A stretch of DNA of 64,000 nt. Source: Mycobacterium sp. ENV421. GTDB taxonomy: Bacteria; Actinomycetota; Actinomycetes; Mycobacteriales; Mycobacteriaceae. A model generated the notes under the pieces. It was given only the letters and a program-made list of their open reading frames with translations. It was not told where the DNA came from and did not search any database. Within the stretch, counting starts at the first letter, position 1. The number at the start of each line of letters is the position of its first letter. Made by a program: the position numbers and the translations under genes. Of this stretch, positions 1-8,289 are shown piece after piece. The DNA is taken from positions 1 through 64,000 of the forward strand of contig NZ_PDHO01000013.1 of assembly GCF_002887815.1 (NCBI RefSeq), read 5' to 3'.

Positions 1-98
1 GTGCGGCCGGCGGCGTGCTGCTGCGCCCCTTCGCCCGCCTGATCTCCAAGGCCGGTGACAGCGTCACCACCTACGGCGAACCCTGGAACATGAACTAA
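1..98 (+). CDS. C-terminal end of an unidentified protein (cut by window edge)
   Basis: The only open frame entering from the left edge ends at a TAA at 96-98 and gives a 31-residue tail ending in GEPWNMN. It is followed directly by a strong hairpin terminator and faces mscL. In M. tuberculosis the convergent neighbour of mscL is moaB2, but this tail does not look like a MoaB C-terminus, so I do not name it. The sequence shows only the frame and the stop; the function cannot be read from 31 residues. Confidence 0.5.
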   Translation, partial: AAGGVLLRPFARLISKAGDSVTTYGEPWNMN

Positions 99-112
99 CT
101 CCTTGGCACGTC

Positions 113-152
113 AACAAAATGGCCCCCGGCTCGCGCCGGGGGCCATTTTGTT
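113..152. terminator. Bidirectional hairpin terminator
   Basis: Perfect inverted repeat with 18-bp arms (113-130 and 135-152) around a TCGC loop. The inner part is GC-only and the outer part is AACAAAAT/ATTTTGTT, so each strand has a T-rich run on its 3' side. It lies between the convergent left-edge gene and mscL and can end transcription from both. Confidence 0.9.
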
Positions 153-161
153 CGCGTGTCG

Positions 162-617
162 TCAGTCTTTGTCGGCGCTCGTCGTCTCGGCGGTGTCGGG
201 GCTCGGGCCGGTGCCCGGGCCGGTGGTCTTCTTCGGTGCGCCCTCCGATTCGGCCAGCAGGTCGCGAATCTCGGTCAGCAGGCTCAACTCGGTGTCGCCG
301 GCCTGCTCGACCTCGCCCTTCTTCCGAAGCCGGTTGTAGGGCACGACGACGAAGAAATACACGACGGCTGCCACGAGTACGAAGTTGATCAACGCGGACA
401 GCAGGATGTTCAGGTCGATGGCCTGCCCACCGCCGATCCCGATGCGCAGTAGGCCGTAACTCGTGTCCTTGCCGGCACCGATCCGGCTGATCAGTGGCTG
501 GATGATGCTTTCGGTGAACTTGGTGACCAGCGCGGTGAACGCGGTGCCGATCACCACCGCGACCGACAGGTCGACGATGTTTCCGCGGGAGAGAAACTCC
601 TTGAATCCCTTCAGCAC
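162..617 (-). CDS. mscL: Large-conductance mechanosensitive channel MscL
   Basis: Pentameric inner-membrane pore that opens under membrane tension and releases solutes on hypo-osmotic shock. The 151-residue length equals the M. tuberculosis protein. The N-terminus starts [17 protein letters not shown], followed by the glycine/alanine-rich pore helix (about residues 14-43), a periplasmic loop, a second transmembrane helix (about 69-90) and the RKKGEVEQ cytoplasmic bundle. The tail after about residue 125 is charged and variable, as in the family. Transcribed towards the terminator at 113-152. Identification is secure. Confidence 0.97.
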   Translation of the reverse strand: MLKGFKEFLSRGNIVDLSVAVVIGTAFTALVTKFTESIIQPLISRIGAGKDTSYGLLRIGIGGGQAIDLNILLSALINFVLVAAVVYFFVVVPYNRLRKKGEVEQAGDTELSLLTEIRDLLAESEGAPKKTTGPGTGPSPDTAETTSADKD

Positions 618-725
618 GGTATTGCCCCTTTCACTCTTGGCCCAGAGATCTCGAAGGGTAGTACTGCCAGGCAGCGGAAATGGCGTGCTGTTAGCTTGGC
701 TGAAGACGTTTTCGGAGGGAAAACC

Positions 726-932
726 ATGTGGATGCGGGCACTGGCGGTCGCGACGTCCTTCGGTGCGCTGGCCGTGGCCGGCGGTGTCGCTGCCGGGGCG
801 CCGAGTCCCGCCCCGGCGCCCGGCCCGGTGAGCAGCTCGTCGTCTGACGAGATCGCCGACATGGTGATGGACGTGATCCAGCAGGCGCCTCCGCCGTCCA
901 CCACCCCGCCGCCGGCACCGCCTGCCGGCTAG
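726..932 (+). CDS. Small secreted Pro/Ser-rich protein
   Basis: Predicted 68-residue protein of unknown function. The start at ATG 726 is chosen because GGAGGG lies 7 nt upstream (714-719); an in-frame ATG at 696 has no such site. Residues 1-26 look like a Sec signal peptide ([11 protein letters not shown], then an Ala/Gly-rich core), followed by a Pro/Ala/Ser stretch, a short acidic helix-like segment ([13 protein letters not shown]) and a Pro-rich tail. It is divergent from mscL and convergent with the next gene, ending 1 nt before it. Low complexity prevents family assignment. Confidence 0.6.
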   Translation: MWMRALAVATSFGALAVAGGVAAGAPSPAPAPGPVSSSSSDEIADMVMDVIQQAPPPSTTPPPAPPAG

Positions 933-933
933 T

Positions 934-1587
934 TCAGTGGATCGTCAGCGTGACGGTCTGCACCAGCGTCGCCGCCGCCAAGGCGTGCGCGCCCGCCGCG
1001 GGCAACGCCACCAACACCACCCGGTCATCGCCCGCGCCTGCCGCCTTCTGCTTGGGTGACACCAGCACGACGACGGCGTTGGTGGCTGCGAGCGTCGGCT
1101 TCACGTCGCCGGCCCCGTCCGCGGCGCCCATGACGTCGACGACATCGCCGGGCCGGATCATGTCGAGCACCGCCGCGTCGGCGAGGTGCAGCGGCACCAC
1201 CCGGGCGTCCGGTCCTGCGCTGAGCCCGGTAAGCCGTGAGCCGAGCACCCTGACGTCGGTGAGCACTTCTCCGCGTCGCGCCGGTCCGGCCAGGGTCGCC
1301 CCGATCACGTCGTCGGCGCTCACTTCTGCGCCGTCGGGAATCGTTGCGGCAGAACGCTTCTCCACCGTCACATCGTCGGCCGACAGGGCCAGCCCCGGGC
1401 TCAGGTCATGGGTTGCGACCACCACGTCGACTCGATGGCGGTCGGGGTCGGGCCGCAGCGCGGCAATGCCGGCGAGAACGACCAGTGCACCGGCGACGAC
1501 CCGGCGCGCGACGACGGTGCGGGTGAAGTCGGGGCGTAGCAGGTGCCGGATCCGGCTCGGCAGCGTGGGGTTGAGCGACTCGCCCAT
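934..1587 (-). CDS. SAF-domain membrane-anchored protein (CpaB/RcpC-like)
   Basis: 217 residues from ATG 1587; an in-frame upstream start at 1671 would add 28 residues of unlikely sequence. One transmembrane segment near residues 24-42 ([20 protein letters not shown]) is followed by an SAF-like region with the usual pattern of a conserved D/V-rich strand, '[15 protein letters not shown]' and '[14 protein letters not shown]', then a pilus-assembly CpaB-type C-terminal part. SAF domains occur in Flp pilus assembly proteins. No pilus genes are adjacent, so its partner is unknown. Position relative to mscL matches Rv0990c, which has similar length. Confidence 0.7.
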   Translation of the reverse strand: MGESLNPTLPSRIRHLLRPDFTRTVVARRVVAGALVVLAGIAALRPDPDRHRVDVVVATHDLSPGLALSADDVTVEKRSAATIPDGAEVSADDVIGATLAGPARRGEVLTDVRVLGSRLTGLSAGPDARVVPLHLADAAVLDMIRPGDVVDVMGAADGAGDVKPTLAATNAVVVLVSPKQKAAGAGDDRVVLVALPAAGAHALAAATLVQTVTLTIH

Positions 1588-1777
1588 GGCGCAACCGTAG
1601 AGCGCACGCGGCAATGGTGGTTGCGTGTCGCACCCTCGCCTGTTGACAACCGCCGCCGCGGGCTGAGCCATTGTTTGCAGGCGAGCGTCTTTTTGCTTTC
1701 TGGACGCCCTAAATGAGGTTTGCCTGTACCGTATCCAGCTGTAATTCGCGCCTGTGCTGGGGAGAGGAGGCGCAGAG

Positions 1778-2938
1778 GTGAACGCCGATCAGCTTCTCGC
1801 GCGCAGACTCTTGACGGCTCTCGCGACCGGCGGGGTGGAGCCGTTCTTTCAACCGATCGTGTCCCTGGATGACGGGCATGTACTGGGCTTCGAAGTTCTC
1901 GCCCGTTGGAACGATCCGGAACAGGGCTTCATCGCCCCCGACCGGTTCATTCCGATCGCGGACCGGTTCGGCTTGCTCGATCGCATGCTGGATCAGCTGA
2001 TGCGCACGGCATTTTCGGCCGCCGAGGACTGGCCGCACCACCTGTTCCTCGGCTTCAACGTGTCGCCGACCCAGCTGCGCAACCCCGAGCTGGCGACCAG
2101 GATCGCCAAAGCTGCGCTGGATTCGTCATTTCCGTTGAGCCGCGTGCACATTGAAGTCACCGAGTCAGGCTTCATCGACGATCTGACTCAGCCGCGACGC
2201 ACGCTCGACCGGCTGATCAACCTCGGCTGCATGATTGCCATGGACGATTTCGGCACCGGCTACTCAAGCCTGACGTGGCTCAGCACGCTGCCTTTCTCAA
2301 AGCTGAAGATCGATGCCAGCTTCGTGATGGCGATGGAGGAGCACCGGCAGAGCCGCAAGATCGTGCACGCGGTGGTGAGCCTGGGCCACAGCCTGGGCCT
2401 GGCTGTCGTGGCGGAAGGGGTCGAGACTCCGGGTCAGGCCGAGCTGTTGCGGACGATGGGGTGCAAGCTGGCGCAGGGATATCTGTTCGGGCGTCCGATG
2501 CCGGCCCAGCGGGTGCCGAATGCGTTGGTGGAGTTGGCTTCGGAGAGGTCCACCGAGAATCTGTTGGTGCCGATGTCCCTGGAATTGCGCGCCCACCGGC
2601 TCTCCGAGAGTTACGCCCCCGATGCCGCTGTCGCGTTCATGGACCCGGCAGGCACCGTCGTCGCGTCGAGCACCGCCTTCGACACGACGTTGGATTCCAA
2701 CGGGGGAGAGGTGGCCGGACGTCACATCTGGGACCTGATCGGTGTCACTCCGGACACCATGGCCGAGCTGCGCGCCGCCGATCTGCTCGACGAGCCGTTC
2801 CCGGCGTTCGACGAGAAGGCGGCCGACGGGTCGGTCGAGCGGGTTCGCATCCGCCCGGTCAAGGACGAGAGCAGTGAATTGGTCGGTTATTCGGTCGAAT
2901 TCGGGGACAACTCGAATTCGGCAGGAATGGCCTCCTGA
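1778..2938 (+). CDS. EAL-domain c-di-GMP phosphodiesterase with C-terminal PAS-like domain
   Basis: Predicted hydrolase of cyclic di-GMP, cytosolic. GTG 1778 is chosen because GGAGAGGAGG lies 8 nt upstream; GTG 1754 lies before that site. Residues about 15-255 form an EAL domain with every usual catalytic signature visible: EVLAR (39-43), NVSPTQL, HIEVTES, DDFGTG, KLKID and AEGVET. The C-terminal 110 residues (from AVAFMDPAGTVVASS) look like a PAS-type sensor, an unusual order since sensors usually precede EAL. No transmembrane segment and no GGDEF domain. A GGDEF protein lies at 8.5-9.8 kb but is frameshifted. Confidence 0.9.
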   Translation: MNADQLLARRLLTALATGGVEPFFQPIVSLDDGHVLGFEVLARWNDPEQGFIAPDRFIPIADRFGLLDRMLDQLMRTAFSAAEDWPHHLFLGFNVSPTQLRNPELATRIAKAALDSSFPLSRVHIEVTESGFIDDLTQPRRTLDRLINLGCMIAMDDFGTGYSSLTWLSTLPFSKLKIDASFVMAMEEHRQSRKIVHAVVSLGHSLGLAVVAEGVETPGQAELLRTMGCKLAQGYLFGRPMPAQRVPNALVELASERSTENLLVPMSLELRAHRLSESYAPDAAVAFMDPAGTVVASSTAFDTTLDSNGGEVAGRHIWDLIGVTPDTMAELRAADLLDEPFPAFDEKAADGSVERVRIRPVKDESSELVGYSVEFGDNSNSAGMAS

Positions 2939-2977
2939 GCGCGCGGAAAGCCTTGCGCTCCAATTGAACTCGGTGCG

Positions 2978-3295
2978 CTAGCTCGATGCTGCGGCGGCGG
3001 GCGCGGAGGATGTCGACGAACTGGACGAACTCGACGAATCGCTGGAGCTCGACGACTTCTCGGACGTCGACGACGAAGACGATGAGGACGACTCCGACTT
3101 GCTGCTGCTCTTGCCTGCTTCACGGCTGTCGGTGCGGTAGAAGCCGCTGCCCTTGAAGACCACGCCGACGGAGTTGAACAGCTTGCGCAGCCGACCGGAG
3201 CACTCGGGGCAACTGGTCAGCGCGTCATCAGTGAACGCCTGCACCGCGTCGAAGCGGTTGTCGCACTCGGTACACGCGTAGCTGTAGGTCGGCAC
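2978..3295 (-). CDS. ruc: FmdB-type zinc-ribbon protein, Ruc-like redox-regulated chaperone
   Basis: 105 residues. The N-terminus is a zinc ribbon with Cys8, Cys11, Cys29 and Cys32 (CTEC and CPEC), then the FKGSGFYRTD motif of the FmdB family, then a Ser-dominated acidic tail from about residue 63. The M. tuberculosis homologue Rv0991c has been described as Ruc, a chaperone activated by oxidation and co-regulated with heat-shock genes. GTG 3295 is the start: GGAGG sits 5 nt before it, and the ATG two bases upstream is out of frame. A CIRCE-like operator lies 29 nt upstream, which fits heat-shock control by HrcA. Confidence 0.9.
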   Translation of the reverse strand: MPTYSYACTECDNRFDAVQAFTDDALTSCPECSGRLRKLFNSVGVVFKGSGFYRTDSREAGKSSSKSESSSSSSSSTSEKSSSSSDSSSSSSSSTSSAPAAAASS

Positions 3296-3323
3296 ATGAA
3301 CCTCCGGAACGAGACTTGGTCTG

Positions 3324-3350
3324 TTAGCACTCTACCGTGCCAAGTGCTAG
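3324..3350. promoter_or_regulatory. CIRCE-like HrcA operator
   Basis: TTAGCACTC, 9-nt spacer, AAGTGCTAG. The left arm matches the CIRCE consensus (TTAGCACTC-N9-GAGTGCTAA) fully and the right arm at 7 of 9 positions, with the exact 9-nt spacing. It lies 29 nt upstream of the ruc start codon, a position expected for repression by HrcA. Confidence 0.85.
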
Positions 3351-3462
3351 AACCGCCACGTGGCACATATCATTCCCCACGCCGCGCAGCGGGAACGGCG
3401 CGACGAAATGGGGAAAAACCCTTCGAGGGGGAGGCTGCGGGTGCAAGGTATGCCGAGTGGCC

Positions 3463-4068
3463 TCACTCGGTGTTGGCCAGCGCGCACAGGCCGTGTTTGG
3501 GGGTGAGGACATGGGTCATCCGGATGTCATGAGATTCGCTGGGCAGTTCGTCGACAAGCTCCGAGTCGCGGACCACCGCGACCAGTGTGGCGCCGGGTCG
3601 GCACAGCGGCAGCGAGCGATCGTAGAAGCCGCCGCCGCGACCCAGCCGCACGCCTCGGCGGTCCACCGCCAGCGCCGGCACGAGGACAACGTCGGCGTCT
3701 CCCAAGGCCGAGCTCGGCATCACCGGCTCGGCAGGCTCGAGCAGCCCGTATCGCGCGGCGACCAGCTCGCCGGGCACGTAGACACCCCAGAGCAGGGCCA
3801 CCGGTACGCCGTCGGCTCCGGTGCGCGTCACCGGCAACAGCACCCGGGCGCACAGTTCGTGCAGCCGGTCCACCAGCTGCGGCGAACCCGGCTCGGTGCC
3901 CACCGGCAGGTAGGCGCACACCGTGTCGTCTCGGCCCACGAACTCGTCGAGATGCGCACAGAGCGCCCGCGCCTCGGCCGCCCGCACCTTGTCGGGCACT
4001 TCCCGGCGCGCCGCCAACAGGGCAGCCCGCTGCTGGGCTTTAGTACCGGCGAGCACGCTGTCCACCAT
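3463..4068 (-). CDS. 5-formyltetrahydrofolate cyclo-ligase
   Basis: Converts 5-formyl-THF to 5,10-methenyl-THF with ATP. The family signature is visible in the C-terminal half (VLVPALAVDRRGVRLGRGGG followed by FYDR), and the N-terminal RAALLAARR helix is typical. ATG 4068 gives 201 residues, close to the 197 of Rv0992c; in-frame ATGs at 4086 and 4110 are possible and none has a clear Shine-Dalgarno site. It is divergent from galU. Order ruc, cyclo-ligase, galU is the same as in M. tuberculosis. Confidence 0.9.
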   Translation of the reverse strand: MVDSVLAGTKAQQRAALLAARREVPDKVRAAEARALCAHLDEFVGRDDTVCAYLPVGTEPGSPQLVDRLHELCARVLLPVTRTGADGVPVALLWGVYVPGELVAARYGLLEPAEPVMPSSALGDADVVLVPALAVDRRGVRLGRGGGFYDRSLPLCRPGATLVAVVRDSELVDELPSESHDIRMTHVLTPKHGLCALANTE

Positions 4069-4118
4069 GTCAGCGCGCAACCGCATTGCGCCAGAGCGAA
4101 GGACCACCATGTTGCCGT

Positions 4119-4131
4119 TAGGGTGTGAACG
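4119..4131 (+). promoter_or_regulatory. -10 box of a leaderless galU promoter
   Basis: TAGGGT (4119-4124) fits the mycobacterial TANNNT -10 pattern and ends 7 nt before the galU ATG, so transcription should begin at the start codon. No Shine-Dalgarno sequence is present. This supports ATG 4132 as the start. Confidence 0.6.
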
Positions 4132-5052
4132 ATGAGGCCGCCAGAGGTCCCGATTCCGCGCACAGCGATCGTCCCTGCGGCCGGATTGGGAACGCGATTC
4201 CTGCCCGCAACCAAGACCGTGCCCAAGGAATTGCTGCCTGTCGTCGACACGCCCGGTATTGAACTCGTCGCCGAGGAAGCCGCGGAAGCGGGCGCCGAGC
4301 GGCTGGTGATCGTCACCTCCGAGGGCAAAGACAGCGTGGTCGCCCACTTCGTCGAGGACCTGGTGCTGGAAGGCACGCTGGAGGCCCGCGGCAAGAAGGC
4401 CATGCTGGAGAAGGTGCGCCGAGCCCCGGCGCTGATCAAGGTCGAGTCGGTGGTGCAGCACGAGCCGCTGGGTCTAGGCCATGCGGTCGGCTGTGTGGAG
4501 GCGGTGCTGTCGCCGGACGAGGACGCGGTCTCGGTGCTGCTGCCAGATGACCTGGTGCTGCCGACCGGTGTGCTCGAGACCATGGCGAAGGTGCGGGCGA
4601 AGCGGGGCGGCACGGTGCTGTGCGCCATCGAGGTGTCCGAGGACGAGGTCAGCTCCTACGGTGTGTTCGACGTCGAGAAAGTGCCCGATGCGGCCAACCC
4701 GAACGTGATGCGGGTCAAGGGCATGGTGGAGAAGCCGAAGGCCGAGGACGCGCCCTCGCTGTACGCCGCCGCCGGCCGCTACATCCTGGATCGGGCGATC
4801 TTCGACGCGCTGCGCCGCGTCGACCGGGGTGTCGGCGGCGAGATCCAGCTGACCGACGCCATCGAGTTGTTGATCAAGGAGGGGCACCCGGTCCACGTGG
4901 TGGTGCACCGCGGCTCTCGACACGACTTGGGAAATCCCGGCGGCTACCTGAAGGCTGCGGTTGACTTTGCGTTGGATCGTGACGACTATGGCCCGGATTT
5001 GCGGCGATGGTTGACGGCACGCCTGGGCCTGGCCGACAAGACCGAACAGTAG
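4132..5052 (+). CDS. galU: UTP-glucose-1-phosphate uridylyltransferase
   Basis: Makes UDP-glucose from UTP and glucose-1-phosphate for cell-envelope sugars and trehalose. 306 residues, normal for the family. The nucleotide-binding signature AAGLGTRFLPATK is at about residues 16-28, followed by PKELLPVVD, then QHEPLGLGHAV, the DD of LLPDDLVLP, and VEKP and GEIQLTDAI further on. Probably leaderless (see 4119). First gene of a co-directional run galU, moeA, rimJ, glpR; the gap to moeA is 50 nt. Confidence 0.97.
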   Translation: MRPPEVPIPRTAIVPAAGLGTRFLPATKTVPKELLPVVDTPGIELVAEEAAEAGAERLVIVTSEGKDSVVAHFVEDLVLEGTLEARGKKAMLEKVRRAPALIKVESVVQHEPLGLGHAVGCVEAVLSPDEDAVSVLLPDDLVLPTGVLETMAKVRAKRGGTVLCAIEVSEDEVSSYGVFDVEKVPDAANPNVMRVKGMVEKPKAEDAPSLYAAAGRYILDRAIFDALRRVDRGVGGEIQLTDAIELLIKEGHPVHVVVHRGSRHDLGNPGGYLKAAVDFALDRDDYGPDLRRWLTARLGLADKTEQ

Positions 5053-5102
5053 GAGCTGCGGCGGGCCCGCGCGATGCGGAGCTCGAGGCAGAAAGGCGCG
5101 CG

Positions 5103-6356
5103 GTGCGTTCGGTAGAGGAACAGCAGGCCAGAGTGGCGGCCGCGGCGGTGGCACCACGCCCGGTACGCGTGCCGATCGCCGAGTCCCAGGGCCTGATGTG
5201 CGCCGAGGAAGTGATCACCGAACATCCCCTGCCCGGTTTCGACCAGGCCGCCATCGACGGCTATGCGGTCCGCAGCGTGGATGTCCAGGGTCTCGGCGGA
5301 GGTTCCGACGATGAGCAGGGTGGCGAGATCAGTCTGCCGGTGATGGGTGTCATCGAGGCGGGTGCGCGGACCCCCAGCCGGCTGCAGCCCAAGCAGGCCG
5401 CCCGGGTGCAGACCGGTGCGCCGATGCCGACATTGGCCGATGCCGTGCTGCCGTTGCGGTGGACCGACGGCGGTCAGGCGCGGGTGCGAGTGTTGCGCGG
5501 GGTTCGGTCGGGTGCCTACGTCCGGCGGGCCGGTGACGACGTGCAGCCCGGCGACGTCGCGGTGCGTGCCGGTGCGACGATCGGCGCCGCGCAGGTGGGA
5601 TTGCTTGCCGCAGTCGGCCGCGAGCGCGTGTTGGTGCATCCGCGTCCCCGGGTGACCGTGATGAGTGTGGGCGGCGAGCTGGTCGACATTTCCCGGACGC
5701 CCGGCAATGGCCAGGTGTACGACGTCAACTCGTATGCGATCGCTGCCGCGGCGCGCGATGCCGGCGCCGAGGTGAATAGGGTGGGCATCGTCAGCACCGA
5801 GCCGAAGGCGCTGCGCGAGGCCGTCGAGGGTCAGCTCAACCGTGCCGAGCTGGTGGTGATCGCCGGAGCGGTCGGTGGGGCTGCGGCCGAAGGTGTGCGC
5901 GCGGTGCTGTCGAAGCTCGGCGAGATGGAAGTCACCAGGATCGCCATGCATCCCGGGTCCGTGCAGGGCTTCGGTCAGCTGGGCCGCGAACGGGTCCCGA
6001 CGTTCCTGTTGCCGGCGAACCCGGTCAGCGCGCTGGTCGTTTTCGAGGTCATGGTTCGCCCGCTGATTCGGCTCTCGCTGGGCAAGCGCCAGTCGCTTCG
6101 GCGTGTCGTGCAGGCCCGGGCGTTGTCGCCGATTTCGTCGGTGCCCGGGCGTAAGGGTTTCCTGCGTGGGCAGCTGATGCGTGACCAGGACACCGGCGAG
6201 TATCTGGTGCAGGCACTCGGCGGCGCGCCGGGCGCGTCGTCGCATCTGTTGGCGACGCTGGCCGAGGCGAACTGCTTGGTCGTGGTGCCGACCGAACTGG
6301 ATCAGGTCCGGACCGGCGAAGTCGTCGACGTCGCCTTCCTGGCTCAACGCGGCTGA
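5103..6356 (+). CDS. moeA: MoeA/gephyrin-family protein (molybdopterin molybdenumtransferase or Glp-type divisome protein)
   Basis: 417 residues from GTG 5103, which follows GAAAGG by 7 nt and removes an overlap with galU that an upstream start would create. Family domains are in order: MoeA N-terminal region with the IDGYAV motif (about residue 53), the subdomain with 'MSVGGELVDI', the MPT-binding fold, and the C-terminal domain IV. In Corynebacterium glutamicum the homologue in this same neighbourhood, called Glp, has been reported to bind FtsZ and act in cell division with a membrane partner GlpR. The gene two downstream is that partner's homologue, so a division role is at least as likely as molybdenum insertion here. 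Confidence 0.9.
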   Translation: MRSVEEQQARVAAAAVAPRPVRVPIAESQGLMCAEEVITEHPLPGFDQAAIDGYAVRSVDVQGLGGGSDDEQGGEISLPVMGVIEAGARTPSRLQPKQAARVQTGAPMPTLADAVLPLRWTDGGQARVRVLRGVRSGAYVRRAGDDVQPGDVAVRAGATIGAAQVGLLAAVGRERVLVHPRPRVTVMSVGGELVDISRTPGNGQVYDVNSYAIAAAARDAGAEVNRVGIVSTEPKALREAVEGQLNRAELVVIAGAVGGAAAEGVRAVLSKLGEMEVTRIAMHPGSVQGFGQLGRERVPTFLLPANPVSALVVFEVMVRPLIRLSLGKRQSLRRVVQARALSPISSVPGRKGFLRGQLMRDQDTGEYLVQALGGAPGASSHLLATLAEANCLVVVPTELDQVRTGEVVDVAFLAQRG

Positions 6357-6370
6357 CCCGCGGAGCAGAA

Positions 6371-7024
6371 GTGAATTTGTGGCGTAACAGTTCCCTGCAC
6401 CCGGGCTGGCCCGCTTCCGTGGGTCCGCTGCGGGTCGGCGCCGGGGTGATCCGCTTACGCCCGGTGCGAATGCGCGACGCGGCGATGTGGAGCCGCATCC
6501 GCTTGGCCGACCGCCGCTATCTTGAGCCGTGGGAACCGACTGCTGAGGTGGATTGGACTGTGCGGCATGCAGTTTCGTCCTGGCCGCCGGTGTGCTCTGG
6601 CCTTCGGGCAGAGGCGCGCAAGGGCCGGATGCTGCCGTATGTGATCGAACTCGACGGGCAGTTCAGCGGTCAGCTCACGATCGGCAACGTGACGCACGGA
6701 GCGTTGCGCTCAGCCTGGATCGGCTATTGGGTGTCGAGCGCCGTCACCGGCGCGGGGGTAGCCACGGGTGCGCTTGCGCTGGGGCTCGACCACTGCTTCG
6801 GGCCGGTCGGTCTGCATCGGGTGGAGGCGACGGTGCGCCCGGAGAATGCGGCGAGTCGCGCGGTGCTGGCCAAGGTCGGCTTTCGCGAGGAGGGCCTGTT
6901 GGAGCGGTACCTCGATGTCGACGGAGCGTGGCGCGACCACCTGTTGGTGGGGATGACCGTGGAAGAGGTCGAGGGCTCCGTGGTGGGTCGACTCGTGCAC
7001 CGCGGGCTGGCGCACTGGGCGTGA
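6371..7024 (+). CDS. rimJ: GNAT N-acetyltransferase, RimJ/RimL type
   Basis: 217-residue acetyl-CoA-dependent acetyltransferase of the family that acetylates N-termini of ribosomal proteins; the true substrate is not shown here. The acceptor core includes IRLRPVRMRDA near residue 26, the β-strand/turn region YWVSSAVTGAGVATGAL, and RVEATVRPENAASRAVLAKVGF, the usual RimJ C-terminal motif. GTG 6371 has GGAG about 6 nt before it and lies 14 nt after moeA. It sits between moeA and glpR as in other mycobacteria and corynebacteria. Confidence 0.88.
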   Translation: MNLWRNSSLHPGWPASVGPLRVGAGVIRLRPVRMRDAAMWSRIRLADRRYLEPWEPTAEVDWTVRHAVSSWPPVCSGLRAEARKGRMLPYVIELDGQFSGQLTIGNVTHGALRSAWIGYWVSSAVTGAGVATGALALGLDHCFGPVGLHRVEATVRPENAASRAVLAKVGFREEGLLERYLDVDGAWRDHLLVGMTVEEVEGSVVGRLVHRGLAHWA

Positions 7025-7045
7025 TTGCCGAGGCGACTTGTTACT

Positions 7046-7101
7046 AATGTGACATTTGTGGCTGTTGGTGCTTGTCAAGGGCAAATTACAAGTGTGTAAT
7101 T
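7046..7101. promoter_or_regulatory. Two AT-rich palindromes upstream of glpR
   Basis: AATGT-G-ACATT (7046-7056) and AATTAC-AAGTGT-GTAATT (7084-7101) lie in the 146-nt gap between rimJ and glpR. Both are far more AT-rich than the surroundings. They could be operators or promoter parts; no known regulator consensus fits well. Confidence 0.35.
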
Positions 7102-7170
7102 GACTCCGGCGCGCCGTCCCGGGTTGCCAAGGTCACGGACCTAGCCTGGACGCGAAAGGAGCAGGCCACC

Positions 7171-8238
7171 ATGCCAAGCATCCCCCAATCATTGCTCTGG
7201 ATCTCGCTTGTGGTGCTGTGGTTGTTCGTGTTGGTCCCGATGCTCATCAGCAAGCGTGACAACGTCCGCCGGACCAGTGACGTCGCGCTTGCCACCCGGG
7301 TGCTCAACGGCGGCGAGAAGTCGCGCCGGTTCAAGCGCAGCGGCCCCTCGGCCGGTCATCGGCACGACCCGGACTGGCAGCCCGAAGCGGACCAGTTCGA
7401 CGAGCTGGACTCCGACGACGAGACGCCGTCGCGGACCCGCACGGTCGTCGTGGTGGCTGCGGTCACCGAGGAGGCCGAGTCGGATTACCTGGACGTCGAC
7501 GTGGTCGACGAGGACTCCGGTGCGCTACCGGTCGGCGGCACCGCACGCAGCGCCCAGGTCCAGCCGAGCCTGTTCGACGAAGCCCCGGCGCCCGTGGTTT
7601 CCGAGCCCGTGGCGGAGGTCGATGAGGCCGGTGACGAGACCCAGGACGATCAGGCCGACAGCGTGCCCGCGAGCGACGACACCGATCAGTTTCAGGCGGT
7701 CACCGAGGATCAGCCGCAGGACGGCACCGACGACGAATACGAATACGTCGAGGACACTTCGGGTCTGGAGGCGGAGGACGAGCCTGCGACGACCGTGACG
7801 CCGCGGGCGAGCCGGCCGCGTCGTTCGGAGTCGACGACGGCCGCGGCGGTCAGCGCACGCAAGTACCGCTTCCGCAAGCGGATGCTGATGGCAATGGCCG
7901 CGGTCATGGTCGTCACGGCAACGCTGTCGTTCACCGTCAGCTCGGGCCTGTGGTGGGTCACCGGTGCGGCCGGCGCCGTGACCGTGCTGTACCTGGGCTA
8001 CCTGCGCCGTCAGACCAGGATCGAGGAGCAGGTGCGCCGGCGTCGCCAGCAGCGGATGGCTCGCTCGCGGCTCGGGGTGGAGAACACCGAGGACCGTGAA
8101 TTCGACGTCGTGCCGTCCCGGCTGCGTCGTCCCGGTGCCGCGGTGCTGGACATCGACGACGAGGACCCGATCTTCGAGCACCTCGACGAGGTCGCGTTCG
8201 CCCGGCACTTCGACCTGCCGCGGGCGGCCGGCCAGTAG
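7171..8238 (+). CDS. glpR: GlpR-like membrane protein (Rv0996 family)
   Basis: 355 residues. ATG 7171 is chosen for GAAAGGAG 7 nt upstream; longer frames start in the promoter gap. One N-terminal transmembrane helix (about 7-26), a long acidic Asp/Glu-rich cytoplasmic region (about 60-215), then two transmembrane helices (about 238-258 and 260-282) and a basic then acidic tail. Homologues in C. glutamicum (GlpR) are reported to anchor the gephyrin-like Glp at the division site and to interact with Wag31. The conserved order moeA-rimJ-glpR supports the same role, but only the topology and order are seen here. Confidence 0.8.
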   Translation: MPSIPQSLLWISLVVLWLFVLVPMLISKRDNVRRTSDVALATRVLNGGEKSRRFKRSGPSAGHRHDPDWQPEADQFDELDSDDETPSRTRTVVVVAAVTEEAESDYLDVDVVDEDSGALPVGGTARSAQVQPSLFDEAPAPVVSEPVAEVDEAGDETQDDQADSVPASDDTDQFQAVTEDQPQDGTDDEYEYVEDTSGLEAEDEPATTVTPRASRPRRSESTTAAAVSARKYRFRKRMLMAMAAVMVVTATLSFTVSSGLWWVTGAAGAVTVLYLGYLRRQTRIEEQVRRRRQQRMARSRLGVENTEDREFDVVPSRLRRPGAAVLDIDDEDPIFEHLDEVAFARHFDLPRAAGQ

Positions 8239-8289
8239 GTCGCCGGTTTCAACTAGGCGGGCTGCGACTGGTAGCCTGCTAGCGACCAA

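Noticed and set aside
1..98. Left-edge fragment called moaB2 by synteny
   Set aside because: The 31-residue tail does not resemble a MoaB C-terminus, so the name was not given.
4986..6347. 453-codon open frame on the minus strand opposite moeA
   Set aside because: His/Arg-rich antisense frame; moeA on the other strand has IDGYAV and full-length family match.
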